Source of the DNA: DASUPK01 sp963815665
GTDB taxonomy: Bacteria; Actinomycetota; Thermoleophilia; Solirubrobacterales; 70-9
Assembly: GCA_963815665.1 (NCBI GenBank)
Contig: CAWFHN010000006.1
Coordinates: forward strand, 1-64,000
Reading direction: 5' to 3'
Length of the DNA: 64,000 nt
The position numbers were made by a program, and so were the translations under genes. The notes under the pieces are model-generated. The model worked only from the letters and a program-made list of their open reading frames with translations, had not been told where the DNA came from and made no database searches. This document shows, in pieces, positions 16,454 through 24,789 of this stretch. Positions within the stretch are counted from its first letter, which is position 1; each line of letters starts with the position of its first letter.

Positions 16454-18427
16454 CTACCTGACCAATCGGACCTCCAGAGGCGGGGAGAGCAGCACCCCCA
16501 CCCCGTCCGCCAGAGCCAGGATGCGCGCCACGTAGGCGCGTGTCTCCGGGTACGAGGGGACACAGCTGCAGGCGGACACGGCGCCGGGACCCGCGTTGTA
16601 GGCCGCAAGCGCCAGGGGCACCGAGTGGAAGCGCCGCAGTAGGTCCGACATCAGATGGGCCTGCGCGTCGATTGAGGCAACCGGGTCGAAGGGGTCGCGA
16701 AGCCCGTACGAGCGCGCGGTCGAGGGAATGAACTGCGCGATCCCGAGCGCGCCCGCCGGCGAGACCGCCCGCGGGTTGAAGCCGGACTCGGCCATCAGCT
16801 GGGCCGCGAGCAGCCCCGGCGAGACGTTCCAGCGCCCCGCCGAGCGGAGCAGGGGCTCCCGGTAGGCGGCCGACACGAAGCTCGGCAGGCCGGAGCTCGC
16901 CGCCAGCCCCTCCCCCTCCCCGACCGAGCCGGCCGCGGTCAGGGAGTTGCCCGCCTCAGAGCACGGCGGCGGGCCGATGTTCAACCCGAAGTGCCAGGGC
17001 TCCCACGCATACCGGCGGAGAAAGCCGAACTTCGGTGCGTGCGAGTCGAGCCATCCATACGCGGACGACGGCCCGAGGTCGAGCTCGGTGGCACAGCGAT
17101 GGAGCGAGTGGCCCGGCGGAGCCACCCAGCGTGGATCCGGATGCTGCGCGAAGAGCCGGGCCTGTTCGGCATCGGAACGGAAGCCGGAGACGACGACCAG
17201 ATCGATGCCCGCCTTATGGGCCGCGGCGGCCATCCGGTCGTAGGCGACCGCCACGTCCGGCCTCATCCCCTTCCCGTCCCGGTAGACGAGAGGGCCTGAG
17301 TAGCCGCCCCCCTCCGCCTCTGACGGCATCCCGGTCCAGGAGGAGACCGCCGCCGACGCCTCAGCCACCGCCGAGGCGACCACCCGGATCGGGCGCTGAT
17401 CGGTGAGCCGGCCACCGCCCGGAAGCCGCTCCGGATCGACCTCGCCGACGACCCTGGCGCGGGCCTGCAGCGGCGGATTGGCGGCGGCGTCCGGGAAGGA
17501 GACCCGCAGGCGCGCCGGATCGACGCGGTTGCGCCGGGCGGCGTCCACCGCCGCGAGCCGGGCACGCGAGAGATAGTCCGGCCGGGAGAGATGGCGTGGG
17601 TTTGGCGCGCCGCCCGGAAGCCTTCGCGGGGCCAGCAGCCGCGGCACGTCGTCGCGCATGCTGCGCACGGCGGACAGCGCGGCCAGGTCCGCGGCCCTCT
17701 GCACCCTCCCCCTGCCCGTCGCGGCGCCGCCGATCGCCGCCAGAGCCAGCGCGGCGAGGACCAGGATCAGCCCGGCGCCGAGCACGGCGGGCAGGGCCTG
17801 GCCGCGCTCCGGGTGCGCGACCCTCTCCGAGGTCTCGCCAACCGGACGACCGAGCCCGAGCAGCCGCCGCGCGATCCCGCGGCCCGCCTCGCTGACCCAG
17901 CCACCCGCCCGGACACCGGCGAGGGCGCGCCGGGCGGCAAGCTGTCCCGGCGGCTTGGTCGCGACCCGAGCCGGCACTCCGCGTCGCCCCAGCTCGTCCA
18001 CCGCCAGAGCGGCGAGAGGCCGCTCGCCGGGAAGCGAGACGAGCAAGAGGCCCCCGGCCGCCTCGAGTCCCGACGCCTGCAGCGCCGGGACCCAGAGCCG
18101 CCCGGGCAGGTGGATCACCGCCAGCTCGGCCTCCGTCTGCGAGATCGCCCTGGCCGCATCTGAAAGCGGCTCCTCCCGCTCGGCCACCGCCAGGTGACAG
18201 AGATGACCCCGCGCGGCCGCCCGCAGGCCGAAGGCCCTCAGTTCGTCCTCGATCCGCCGCGCGCCCGCAGACGCGAGCAGGGTCGGGCCGCGGCGGCGCG
18301 CGGCGTCCCCGACCTCGATCAACAGCGTCCCCGCCCCGGTGAGGACCGCCCCTTCGACAGCCACCGCGGCGGCGAGCCCGAGGCTCGGCCCGCGGCCGGT
18401 GCCGGTTGCGATCAGCGTCGTCGTCAC
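16454..18427 (-). CDS. TadG-like membrane protein fused to VanY peptidase and lytic transglycosylase domains
   Basis: A 657-residue multidomain protein. Residues 1-200: soluble region of unknown fold. 206-260: TadG-type segment ERGQALPAVLG, a membrane helix (about 209-235) and RVQRAADLAALSAVRSM, the usual Tad pilus-assembly pattern. 387-482: D-Ala-D-Ala carboxypeptidase (VanY/DacB) with SGFRS, His443 and Asp450 in HRCATELD, and Glu476/His479 in EPWHF. 537-642: Slt-type lytic transglycosylase with catalytic Glu547 in MAESGFNP, then GALGIAQF and AYNAGPG. The GTG at 18427 overlaps the upstream tadE-like stop by 4 nt. It probably remodels peptidoglycan for an envelope apparatus. No Tad ATPase is in the window. 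Confidence 0.88.
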   Translation of the reverse strand: MTTTLIATGTGRGPSLGLAAAVAVEGAVLTGAGTLLIEVGDAARRRGPTLLASAGARRIEDELRAFGLRAAARGHLCHLAVAEREEPLSDAARAISQTEAELAVIHLPGRLWVPALQASGLEAAGGLLLVSLPGERPLAALAVDELGRRGVPARVATKPPGQLAARRALAGVRAGGWVSEAGRGIARRLLGLGRPVGETSERVAHPERGQALPAVLGAGLILVLAALALAAIGGAATGRGRVQRAADLAALSAVRSMRDDVPRLLAPRRLPGGAPNPRHLSRPDYLSRARLAAVDAARRNRVDPARLRVSFPDAAANPPLQARARVVGEVDPERLPGGGRLTDQRPIRVVASAVAEASAAVSSWTGMPSEAEGGGYSGPLVYRDGKGMRPDVAVAYDRMAAAAHKAGIDLVVVSGFRSDAEQARLFAQHPDPRWVAPPGHSLHRCATELDLGPSSAYGWLDSHAPKFGFLRRYAWEPWHFGLNIGPPPCSEAGNSLTAAGSVGEGEGLAASSGLPSFVSAAYREPLLRSAGRWNVSPGLLAAQLMAESGFNPRAVSPAGALGIAQFIPSTARSYGLRDPFDPVASIDAQAHLMSDLLRRFHSVPLALAAYNAGPGAVSACSCVPSYPETRAYVARILALADGVGVLLSPPLEVRLVR

Positions 18428-18783
18428 CGGCCGCTCCCTTTGGGGGAGCGCGACCAGGCCTCCGAGCTGACGGTGAGCGCGTCGGCGACGGCGCCGAGCG
18501 GTGCCGGCGGCCGCAGCTCGACCTTCACCCTGCCTCCATCGGCGCTCACCCGGGAGCGCCCCCGGGCCCACCCGGGCAGCGCCCCGCGCGCGGCCCTCCC
18601 CGCGTCGCGCCCGGAAGCGCCCGCCAGGGCCCCCGCCTCGGCGGCGCCGTCGGCGATCGTCAGCGAGTAGCCGACCAGCAGCAGCTGAAGGGCGAGGGCG
18701 GCCGCCAGCGCCAGCGCCGGCAGCGCGGCGAGCAGCTCGACCGAGGCCTGGCCTTGGGCCGGGTCCCTAGGTGCCATCCCCAT
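18424..18783 (-). CDS. TadE-like membrane protein (second)
   Basis: Residues 11-35 carry the TadE signature GQASVELLAALPALALA followed by one hydrophobic helix and an Ala/Gly-rich extracytoplasmic tail of about 80 residues; 119 residues in all. TadE/TadF proteins are pseudopilins of tight-adherence pili. It overlaps the preceding tadE-like gene by 17 nt and the TadG-hydrolase gene by 4 nt, so the three are made together. Start ATG 18783 or the next ATG at 18777. Confidence 0.85.
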   Translation of the reverse strand: MGMAPRDPAQGQASVELLAALPALALAAALALQLLLVGYSLTIADGAAEAGALAGASGRDAGRAARGALPGWARGRSRVSADGGRVKVELRPPAPLGAVADALTVSSEAWSRSPKGSGR

Positions 18784-19111
18784 CGAGGGTCGAGGCCGCG
18801 GAGACGGACGGCAACGTGACCCCGGGGAGCAGCGCCGGGACCCGGACCTTCACCCGCACGCCATCGGCGGAGCGGATCACGGCGCCGTGGCGCAGCGAAC
18901 CAGGCAGCGCGTCCCGGGCCGCGGAGCTCGCGTCCGAGCCGACCTGCTCGGCGCGCGCCCCGGCCCGCGCGGCGTTGCCGGCCGACCACAGGGCCCAGCC
19001 GACCACGACCGTCTGGGCGGCGATCACCAGAGAGACCGCGAGCGCGGGCAGGATGGCGACCAGCTCGACCGAGGCCTGGCCGGCGGGTGACGTCTGAGAC
19101 CGCGATGCCAT
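18767..19111 (-). CDS. TadE-like membrane protein (first)
   Basis: 114 residues with GQASVELVAILPALAVSLV at about 11-29, one transmembrane helix, then a short extracytoplasmic domain (SSAARDALPGSLRHGAV, VKVRVPALLPG). It is a paralogue of the next gene; both end in a VKV-type strand. First gene of the three-gene unit. Whether the unit serves a Tad pilus encoded elsewhere or works on its own cannot be told. Confidence 0.85.
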   Translation of the reverse strand: MASRSQTSPAGQASVELVAILPALAVSLVIAAQTVVVGWALWSAGNAARAGARAEQVGSDASSAARDALPGSLRHGAVIRSADGVRVKVRVPALLPGVTLPSVSAASTLDGDGT

Positions 19112-19156
19112 GGGCCGAACCTAGGTCCGAGCCCGTAACGCGATGCGCGCGAAAGG

Positions 19157-19513
19157 CTACGAGTAGGTCGTGGTCCCGCGCCAGACCAGGAAGATCACCC
19201 CGACGCAGCCGGCCATCAGCGCGATCCAGAGGAGGACGCCGCCCGTCCAGGAGGCGAACTCGTCATAGCCCACCACCAGCAGCGCAATTCCCCCGACCGC
19301 TCCGAAGAGCCCGGCCTTGCGGGCGTCGGTCAGCGTCGCGAGGGTGAGCTGCTGCTCGCGATAGACCCGGTAGATGAGCCAGGCGATCGCGGCGAAGAAG
19401 ATCATCGTCAGCGCCGAGAGGACCGTCGCCGCGGCGGCCCCGCCACCGGGCAGGAAGTCGATCCCGGCCGCCAGCGCGGCGATGATCGCGATGTTCCGGA
19501 GCGTCTGCAGCAC
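19157..19513 (-). CDS. Small membrane protein, four helices
   Basis: Not recognised. 118 residues with hydrophobic segments at about 5-20, 28-48, 70-86 and 93-112, and a basic loop YRVYREQQLTLATLTDARK between the second and third. No catalytic or ligand-binding residues stand out. It is 45 nt upstream of the TadE-like genes on the same strand and may be co-transcribed with them. Confidence 0.7.
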   Translation of the reverse strand: MLQTLRNIAIIAALAAGIDFLPGGGAAAATVLSALTMIFFAAIAWLIYRVYREQQLTLATLTDARKAGLFGAVGGIALLVVGYDEFASWTGGVLLWIALMAGCVGVIFLVWRGTTTYS

Positions 19514-19665
19514 CGTTGCGATTCTAAGTCAGAGCCGCCGGAGAAATTTGCCCTTGCAACTGAACTGGCGATGTGAAAGAACTGTCAACCAGTTTTGTCC
19601 CTATTTGCGGAAATCCGGATTCCACAAATTGCGATTCGAGGATCGCGTCGTTAGCGTTTCGACCG

Positions 19666-20256
19666 ATGACCGAAGTCTCGACACCACCTGAGCCCCGCAC
19701 GGACTCGGATTTGGCCGTGTCCGCCCTCCGCTTCGCGCGCCTGGTTCATTTCGGCCAGCACCGCAAGCAGACCGGCGAGCAGTTCGTCGAGCATCCGATC
19801 GCGGTTGCCCGCCTGCTCTCGGAGTCCGGCTACGACGGAGCGCTGATCCCCGCCGCCTACCTGCACGACGTGGTCGAGAAGACGGACGTGGAGCTCAACG
19901 AGATCCGCGAGCGCTTCGGCTCCAGCGTGGCGGGCCTGGTCGATTGCCTCAGCGAGGACCCGGAGATAGCCGGCTACGGCGAGCGCAAGCGCGCGCTGCG
20001 CAGCGGCATCCTGGAGTCCGGCGGCGATCCGGTGGTCATCTACGCCGCGGACCGGGTCGCAAACATGCGCGACTGGCGCAAGGTCGCTCCGCAGGACCGC
20101 CCCGCCGTCGGGCACCGCCTTGGCACCACCCTCGAGGAGCGGCTCCAGCTCTGGTCCGAGGACCTCGAGGAGCTCCACGATCTCGACCCGGAAACCCCCT
20201 TCCTGAGCGAGATCGAGGCTGAGCTGGGCGCGCTCAAGGCCGAAGCGGCGCGATAA
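19666..20256 (+). CDS. HD-domain protein of the RelA/SpoT hydrolase type
   Basis: A 196-residue stand-alone HD-hydrolase resembling small alarmone hydrolases (MESH1-like). Seen: HRKQTGEQFVEHPIAVARLL (HP motif, about 27-46), the metal HD pair in AAYLHDVVEKTD, and VVIYAADRVANMRDW, where the Asp is the downstream ligand. It lacks a synthetase domain. I chose ATG 19666; an upstream GTG at 19573 would add 31 residues with a Cys-rich, AT-richer composition unlike the rest. The 150 bases before it are clearly less G+C-rich, as expected of a promoter region. Confidence 0.85.
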   Translation: MTEVSTPPEPRTDSDLAVSALRFARLVHFGQHRKQTGEQFVEHPIAVARLLSESGYDGALIPAAYLHDVVEKTDVELNEIRERFGSSVAGLVDCLSEDPEIAGYGERKRALRSGILESGGDPVVIYAADRVANMRDWRKVAPQDRPAVGHRLGTTLEERLQLWSEDLEELHDLDPETPFLSEIEAELGALKAEAAR

Positions 20257-20448
20257 CACCCGGTTCACATCAGGGTTTATTCCGGACTCATCGCGCCGCC
20301 TGACGGACTATCCTGCGCCTCGCCGTGAAGTACGCGGTCCCCGCTGCTACACGGATCCCCGACTCTGACCGCGTTCGACCACAGCCAATTCGCGATCGGC
20401 TTCGATCGCCGCGACCTACCCAGGCTGCACGAGCTCTGGGACGAGATC

Positions 20449-21387
20449 GTGCTCTCGGAGCGCTGGTCCGAGGGCGACATGACCGCCCGCTTCGAGACGG
20501 CCTGGGGCGAGCTGCACGGTCTCGGGTCGGTCGCCACCGGCGGCTGGAGCGGCGCCGCCCTCGCGGCGCTCGACTTCGCCGGCGTCCGCGGCGAAAAGGT
20601 CCTCTGCCCCTCCAACACCTTCATGGCCACCCCGCTCTCGATCATCCACTCCGGCGCCGAACCGGTCTTCGTCGACTGCAACCGCGATGACCTCTGCATG
20701 TCGTTCGAGGACTTCCAGCGCAAGGCCGAGGAGCACCAGCCCCGCGCGGCGGTGCTGGTCCACATCGGCGGCCACGTCGCCTTCGAGGTCGAGCGGATCG
20801 CCGACTACTGCCGCGCCGAGGGGATCTTCCTGCTCGAGGACTGCGCTCACGCCCACGGCGCCCGCTGGGGCGATCGGCGCCCCGGGTCATGGGGAGACGC
20901 CGGCGCCTACTCCTTCTACGCGACCAAGACCGTCTCCACCGGCGAGGGCGGCATGCTCGTCTCGGGCAGTGACGACCTGCTCGAGCATGCCCGCGCCTTC
21001 CGCAACTACGGCAAGCCCGACCACAGGGTCGAGGGCCTCAACCAGCGGATGAACGAGTTCACCGCGGCGATCGGCCTGATCCAGACCGAGCGGCTGGAGG
21101 AGATCGTCGCCCGCAAGAACGCGATCGCGCGCGAGCGGCTCGACCCCGTGTACAGCTCGCGGCTGAAGCTGCCCGAGGGGATGACCTCCGGTCTCTACAA
21201 GTACATCGTCTTCGAGCAGATCGAGCGCTCGACCGGCAAGGTCTACGAGGACCCCTGCCACCGGATCATGGGAACCGGCGACGAGCTCCCCAACACAGAT
21301 TGGGTCGCCCAGAACCACTGGTGCGTGCCGCTCTACTACGCGCCGGCGCTTGAGTCCGAAGAGGTTTCTGTCGAGGAGACGGCATGA
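20449..21387 (+). CDS. DegT/DnrJ/EryC1 family aminotransferase
   Basis: PLP-dependent sugar or cell-surface aminotransferase. Seen: VATGGWSGAALAALDFAGV (cofactor phosphate region), CPSNTFMATPLSIIHSGAEP, LLEDCAHAHGA with the PLP-ring Asp131, and SFYATKTVSTGEGGML with the PLP Lys160. The first standard start is GTG 20449, but this omits about 30 family-like residues: the frame stays open upstream and reads LTAFDHSQFAIGFDRRDL. The true start may be CTG 20365, or GTG 20325 if one C in the run 20339-20342 is an error. It overlaps the epimerase gene by 4 nt. Confidence 0.9.
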   Translation: MLSERWSEGDMTARFETAWGELHGLGSVATGGWSGAALAALDFAGVRGEKVLCPSNTFMATPLSIIHSGAEPVFVDCNRDDLCMSFEDFQRKAEEHQPRAAVLVHIGGHVAFEVERIADYCRAEGIFLLEDCAHAHGARWGDRRPGSWGDAGAYSFYATKTVSTGEGGMLVSGSDDLLEHARAFRNYGKPDHRVEGLNQRMNEFTAAIGLIQTERLEEIVARKNAIARERLDPVYSSRLKLPEGMTSGLYKYIVFEQIERSTGKVYEDPCHRIMGTGDELPNTDWVAQNHWCVPLYYAPALESEEVSVEETA

Positions 21388-22793
21388 GCAGGGTTTTGGT
21401 CACCGGCGGATCGGGCTTCATCGGCTCGCACGTCGTCGACAAGCTTGCCGACGCAGGCTTCGAGCCGCGGATCTACGACCTGCGGGAATCGGCGCACCAC
21501 GAGCCGGAATCCGTCGACACCGTGATCGGCGACCTCTTCGACGCCGAGGCGCTCAGCGCGGCGATGGAGGACTGCGACGCGGTCATCCATCTGGCCGCCT
21601 ACGCGGACGTCGGCATCGTGGCCGATGAGCCGGTGAACGCCGAGGAGTGCAACGCGCGCGGCACGCTCGCCGTCCTGGAGGCGGCTCGCGCCACCGGCAC
21701 CCGCGTCGTCTACGGCAGCACGATCTGGGTCTACGGCGCCTCCGGCGACGGCCTGATCGACGAAGACGCACCGCTCGGCCTGCCCGACCACCTCTACACG
21801 GCGAGCAAGCTGGCCGGCGAGATGTACTGCACCTCCTACGCTGAGCTCTACGACGTGCCGTGCACGATCCTCCGCTTCGGCATCCCCTACGGCCCTCGCG
21901 CCCGGCCGGCAGCCGTGGTCCCGATCTTCGTCTCCAAGGCGCTCAAGGGCGAGCCGCTGACGATCGCCGGCGACGGTCTCCAGACCCGGCGCTTCGTCTA
22001 CGTCGAGGACCTGGCGGAGGGCGTCGTCGCCGGGCTCGAACGAGGCGCGGAGGGCCGCGTCTACAACCTCGCGGGAGACGAGACAGTGACGATCCGCGAG
22101 CTCGCCGACATCGTCTCCGACGTGGTCGGCGACACCGAGATCGTCCACACCCCGGGCCGGAACGGCGACTTCGGCGGCGCGGTGATCTCGAACGAGCGAG
22201 CCGCCAAGGAGCTCGACTGGCGGGCCTCCACCCCCGTTCGCGAGGGCGTCCGCCGCTATCTCGCCTGGCTCGCGCCGGATCGGGCCCCCGCCCCGGAACC
22301 GCAGCCGGTGGCGGTTCTCGAGCCGGTCGCCGCACCGGCCGTAAGCGCCGCCTCGGCGCCCGTCACCGTCAAGGATCTTCCCGCCTGGCCGAGCGTGCCC
22401 TCTCCCAGCTTCCTCAGCCCCTGGGTCGTCGCGCTTGCCTGCGGCGCCGGGACCCTGATCCCCTGGCTTCTGGCCTCGCGAACCGACGACTTCGGCACCG
22501 GTCAGTCCGGGTACGTCGCGATCACCTGTCTGATCGCGATCCTGGCGGCGCTCTGCGTGCTGCCCCTCCGTCCCGGCGGACGGCCGGCGCGCGGCTGGGT
22601 CTTCGCCGGCTGGCTCTTCGCCGGCTATGTGGTGCTGGAGACCCTTCCGTGGACGCGCAACATCTTCAATCTGGGAATGCCTCACAGAGGCACCATCCTG
22701 CTGAGCGCGATGGGTCTTGCGATCGCCCTCGTCGTCGCATCAGCGGCGGTTCGCTTGCAGGGCGAAAGCGCCGCCACCGACACCGTCGGCTAG
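21384..22793 (+). CDS. NAD-dependent epimerase/dehydratase fused to a membrane domain
   Basis: Residues 1-300 are an extended SDR nucleotide-sugar epimerase: VLVTGGSGFIGSHV (NAD site, 4-17), HLAAYADVG, catalytic YTASK near 149-153, LRFGIPYGPRARP and RRFVYVEDLAEGV. Residues 301-350 form a Pro/Ala/Val-rich linker. Residues 351-465 contain four hydrophobic helices and no known motif. The family is normally soluble and about 310 residues, so the tail anchors it in the membrane. Translationally coupled to the DegT aminotransferase, it probably makes a modified sugar for a surface polymer or lipid. Confidence 0.92.
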   Translation: MSRVLVTGGSGFIGSHVVDKLADAGFEPRIYDLRESAHHEPESVDTVIGDLFDAEALSAAMEDCDAVIHLAAYADVGIVADEPVNAEECNARGTLAVLEAARATGTRVVYGSTIWVYGASGDGLIDEDAPLGLPDHLYTASKLAGEMYCTSYAELYDVPCTILRFGIPYGPRARPAAVVPIFVSKALKGEPLTIAGDGLQTRRFVYVEDLAEGVVAGLERGAEGRVYNLAGDETVTIRELADIVSDVVGDTEIVHTPGRNGDFGGAVISNERAAKELDWRASTPVREGVRRYLAWLAPDRAPAPEPQPVAVLEPVAAPAVSAASAPVTVKDLPAWPSVPSPSFLSPWVVALACGAGTLIPWLLASRTDDFGTGQSGYVAITCLIAILAALCVLPLRPGGRPARGWVFAGWLFAGYVVLETLPWTRNIFNLGMPHRGTILLSAMGLAIALVVASAAVRLQGESAATDTVG

Positions 22794-22871
22794 CGGGGTC
22801 CCACCCGGCGCCGTCGACACGCGGCCAGGAATCTCAGGGACCTCAAGCTGACCTAGGCACGTATCTCTCAC

Positions 22872-23618
22872 GTGACCTCCCGTTGGCCGCGAATCCGATG
22901 TTGTCTTATCTTCGCCGGCCTCCTGGTCGCCGCCGTCCTGGTCTCGGCGCAACCGGCGAAAGCGGACGTTGGCATCGTGAGAGTCAGCCCCTCGGCAGGT
23001 GTCGCCGGCGACTCGGTCCAGGTCACGGTTGGCTGTGGCTACTGCTTTCCCCCCTGCCCCGCATCCCCCACCTGCATGCCGTCCCGGCGCGCCCGCCCAC
23101 CCGGCGAATACTCATTCCCGATCCTGCTGGCGCCGAGTCGGGTGTCACTGGCGCCGCATCGGTGCGCTCCCATCAACCATCGCACCAAGCAGCGAGTAGT
23201 GGGTCTGTGCGACCCGGTCTCGGTGGGGCTGCCGCGCCGGCGACCGTTCATCTATCTCGGCCGGGCATTGCCGGCGTTTAGCCGAGACGATCTCGAGCGG
23301 CCTGGCACGTTTCCCCGCTACCGCCTCAGGTTTCGGATTCCCACCTTAAAGCCGGGTCTGTACAGATTCGTCATCTGCGCCGGCTGCGCCAGGGGCCGCC
23401 GAGGGAGCCTGATCACCAACGCCTACCCTCGCCGATCGGGTTTTTTCCGGGTGCTGCGGGCAGACCGGCCAGCGACGGCGGCCCATGGCGGCGGCTCGGG
23501 GCTTGCCCGCTGGATCGCCGGCGCGGCCGTCGCCGTCATTCTGCTGGCGGTCGGGTTCGTCTATTGGCGCCGGGCGACAGCCGGGCGCGGCGTCAGGGCG
23601 CGCAGCACCAGCCGCTGA
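22872..23618 (+). CDS. Secreted or surface protein with C-terminal membrane anchor
   Basis: Not recognised. 248 residues: signal peptide (hydrophobic 9-27, cleavage near AKA-DV), then an Ig-like or extracellular domain beginning VSPSAGVAGDSVQVTVGC, with eight or more Cys residues (GCGYCFPPCPASPTC, CAPIN, LCDPV, CAGCARG) that may form disulfides, a hydrophobic helix at about 212-232 and an Arg-rich tail. This is a type I surface protein layout without an LPXTG motif. The GTG start at 22872 is the only one giving a clean signal peptide. The 3' end overlaps the convergent propeller gene by 26 nt. Confidence 0.65.
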   Translation: MTSRWPRIRCCLIFAGLLVAAVLVSAQPAKADVGIVRVSPSAGVAGDSVQVTVGCGYCFPPCPASPTCMPSRRARPPGEYSFPILLAPSRVSLAPHRCAPINHRTKQRVVGLCDPVSVGLPRRRPFIYLGRALPAFSRDDLERPGTFPRYRLRFRIPTLKPGLYRFVICAGCARGRRGSLITNAYPRRSGFFRVLRADRPATAAHGGGSGLARWIAGAAVAVILLAVGFVYWRRATAGRGVRARSTSR

Positions 23619-24789
23619 TCCGCGGGAATGCGCCGGTGCCCTCGCCGCCGGGGTCGAACTGCCGGTCGATGTTGGCGATTGCGACCACCTTCGATGGGTT
23701 GCGCGTGTCGATGAAGAGCCACTGGTCGGCCTCGCGCCAGCCGACCAACACCCAGCGTCCGTCCGGGGCCCAGGTCAGGTCGGTGAGCTGCCCCGGGCCC
23801 GAGAAGAGGGTGCGCTCACTGATCCCGCCGGCGCGCAACCGACCGAGCACGAGTTCACTGCCAATTGCAGAGTTCGCCGTTGAGCTTCTGATGAACGCGA
23901 CCCGGCCGCCGGACGGCGAGAACGCGACCTGCCCGGCGGTCGAGCTCGGACGCGCTCGAGTCATGCGGGCTCGCTGCTCAGCGACTCTGGGCGCGGGTGC
24001 GCGAAGCACAGCGATCCGCGATCCAGTGGCCAGGGCGAGCTGCGCGCCATCCCGCGACCACGCCAGGTCGCGTGGCGCCGGGAAGTGAAGCGACCGGATC
24101 CGCCTGCCCGAGTCGCTGTTCACAAGCCGAACCAGGCCAGCCGCGTCGACGAAGGCGAGGATGTGGCGGGCACCGGGCCGCCAGACCGGGGCGACGGGCG
24201 CGACGCGACCGGCTACTTGATGGTCGCCTGTGCCGTCCCCGTCGACCACGCGCAACGACGAGCCGCTCAGGTAGGCAATCCGGAAGCCATCGGGAGCCTG
24301 CCAGCTCGGCGTGCTCACCGGCCGGTGGCCGGTGATCGTCCAGCGCGGATCGCCGCCGGCCTCCAGGGCGGTCAGCTGCGGGCCTCGCGTGGCCGCCACG
24401 TAGACGCCGTGGGGGGACCAGGTCGCCTCTCGGTAGTCGCCGAGGAGGCGTTGCGACCCATCCGCCTGGACGACCCAGGTGCCCCGCTTGGAGTCCACAA
24501 GAAGCTTGCCGGGCGCCGGCAGGGATGTGAGCGCTGGCAGCGCATTCTCCTGCCCGACCACGTCGGAGACCCAATTCCGGATCGCCGCCCCGGCGGGACT
24601 GAGGAGGGCGAGCGCCAGAAGCAGGGCTGCGGCGGCGGCGAGCAGCAGACGCCGTGCGGTCGGGCGCTGCGGCGTCGGCTGGCGGTCGGCGAATGCTCGC
24701 TGGGCGAGAGCCCAGGCCCGCTGCTCGGCTTCTCGCTCTCCGGGGACCTGGAGCTCACGAAGGTGATCGCGCAGGCGCTGGTCGTTCAT
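23593..24789 (-). CDS. Membrane-anchored beta-propeller protein, likely ECF anti-sigma partner
   Basis: 398 residues: a short cytosolic N-terminus (1-45, LRDHLRELQVPGEREAEQRA), one membrane helix (about 47-67), then an outer-face TolB/WD40-like propeller with repeated blades such as ATWSPHGVYVAATR, LAWSRDGAQLALATG, VAFSPSGGRVAFIR and LTWAPDGRWVLVGW. It overlaps the ECF sigma gene by 4 nt, the usual placing of an anti-sigma factor, but the zinc HxxxCxxC motif is absent. I infer that the cytosolic segment binds the sigma factor and the propeller senses an external signal. Confidence 0.75.
   Translation of the reverse strand: MNDQRLRDHLRELQVPGEREAEQRAWALAQRAFADRQPTPQRPTARRLLLAAAAALLLALALLSPAGAAIRNWVSDVVGQENALPALTSLPAPGKLLVDSKRGTWVVQADGSQRLLGDYREATWSPHGVYVAATRGPQLTALEAGGDPRWTITGHRPVSTPSWQAPDGFRIAYLSGSSLRVVDGDGTGDHQVAGRVAPVAPVWRPGARHILAFVDAAGLVRLVNSDSGRRIRSLHFPAPRDLAWSRDGAQLALATGSRIAVLRAPAPRVAEQRARMTRARPSSTAGQVAFSPSGGRVAFIRSSTANSAIGSELVLGRLRAGGISERTLFSGPGQLTDLTWAPDGRWVLVGWREADQWLFIDTRNPSKVVAIANIDRQFDPGGEGTGAFPRISGWCCAP

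Noticed and set aside
21860..23281. 473-codon plus-strand frame
   Set aside because: Overlaps the epimerase in another frame; it is Arg-rich and has no domain, while the epimerase motifs are continuous in their own frame.
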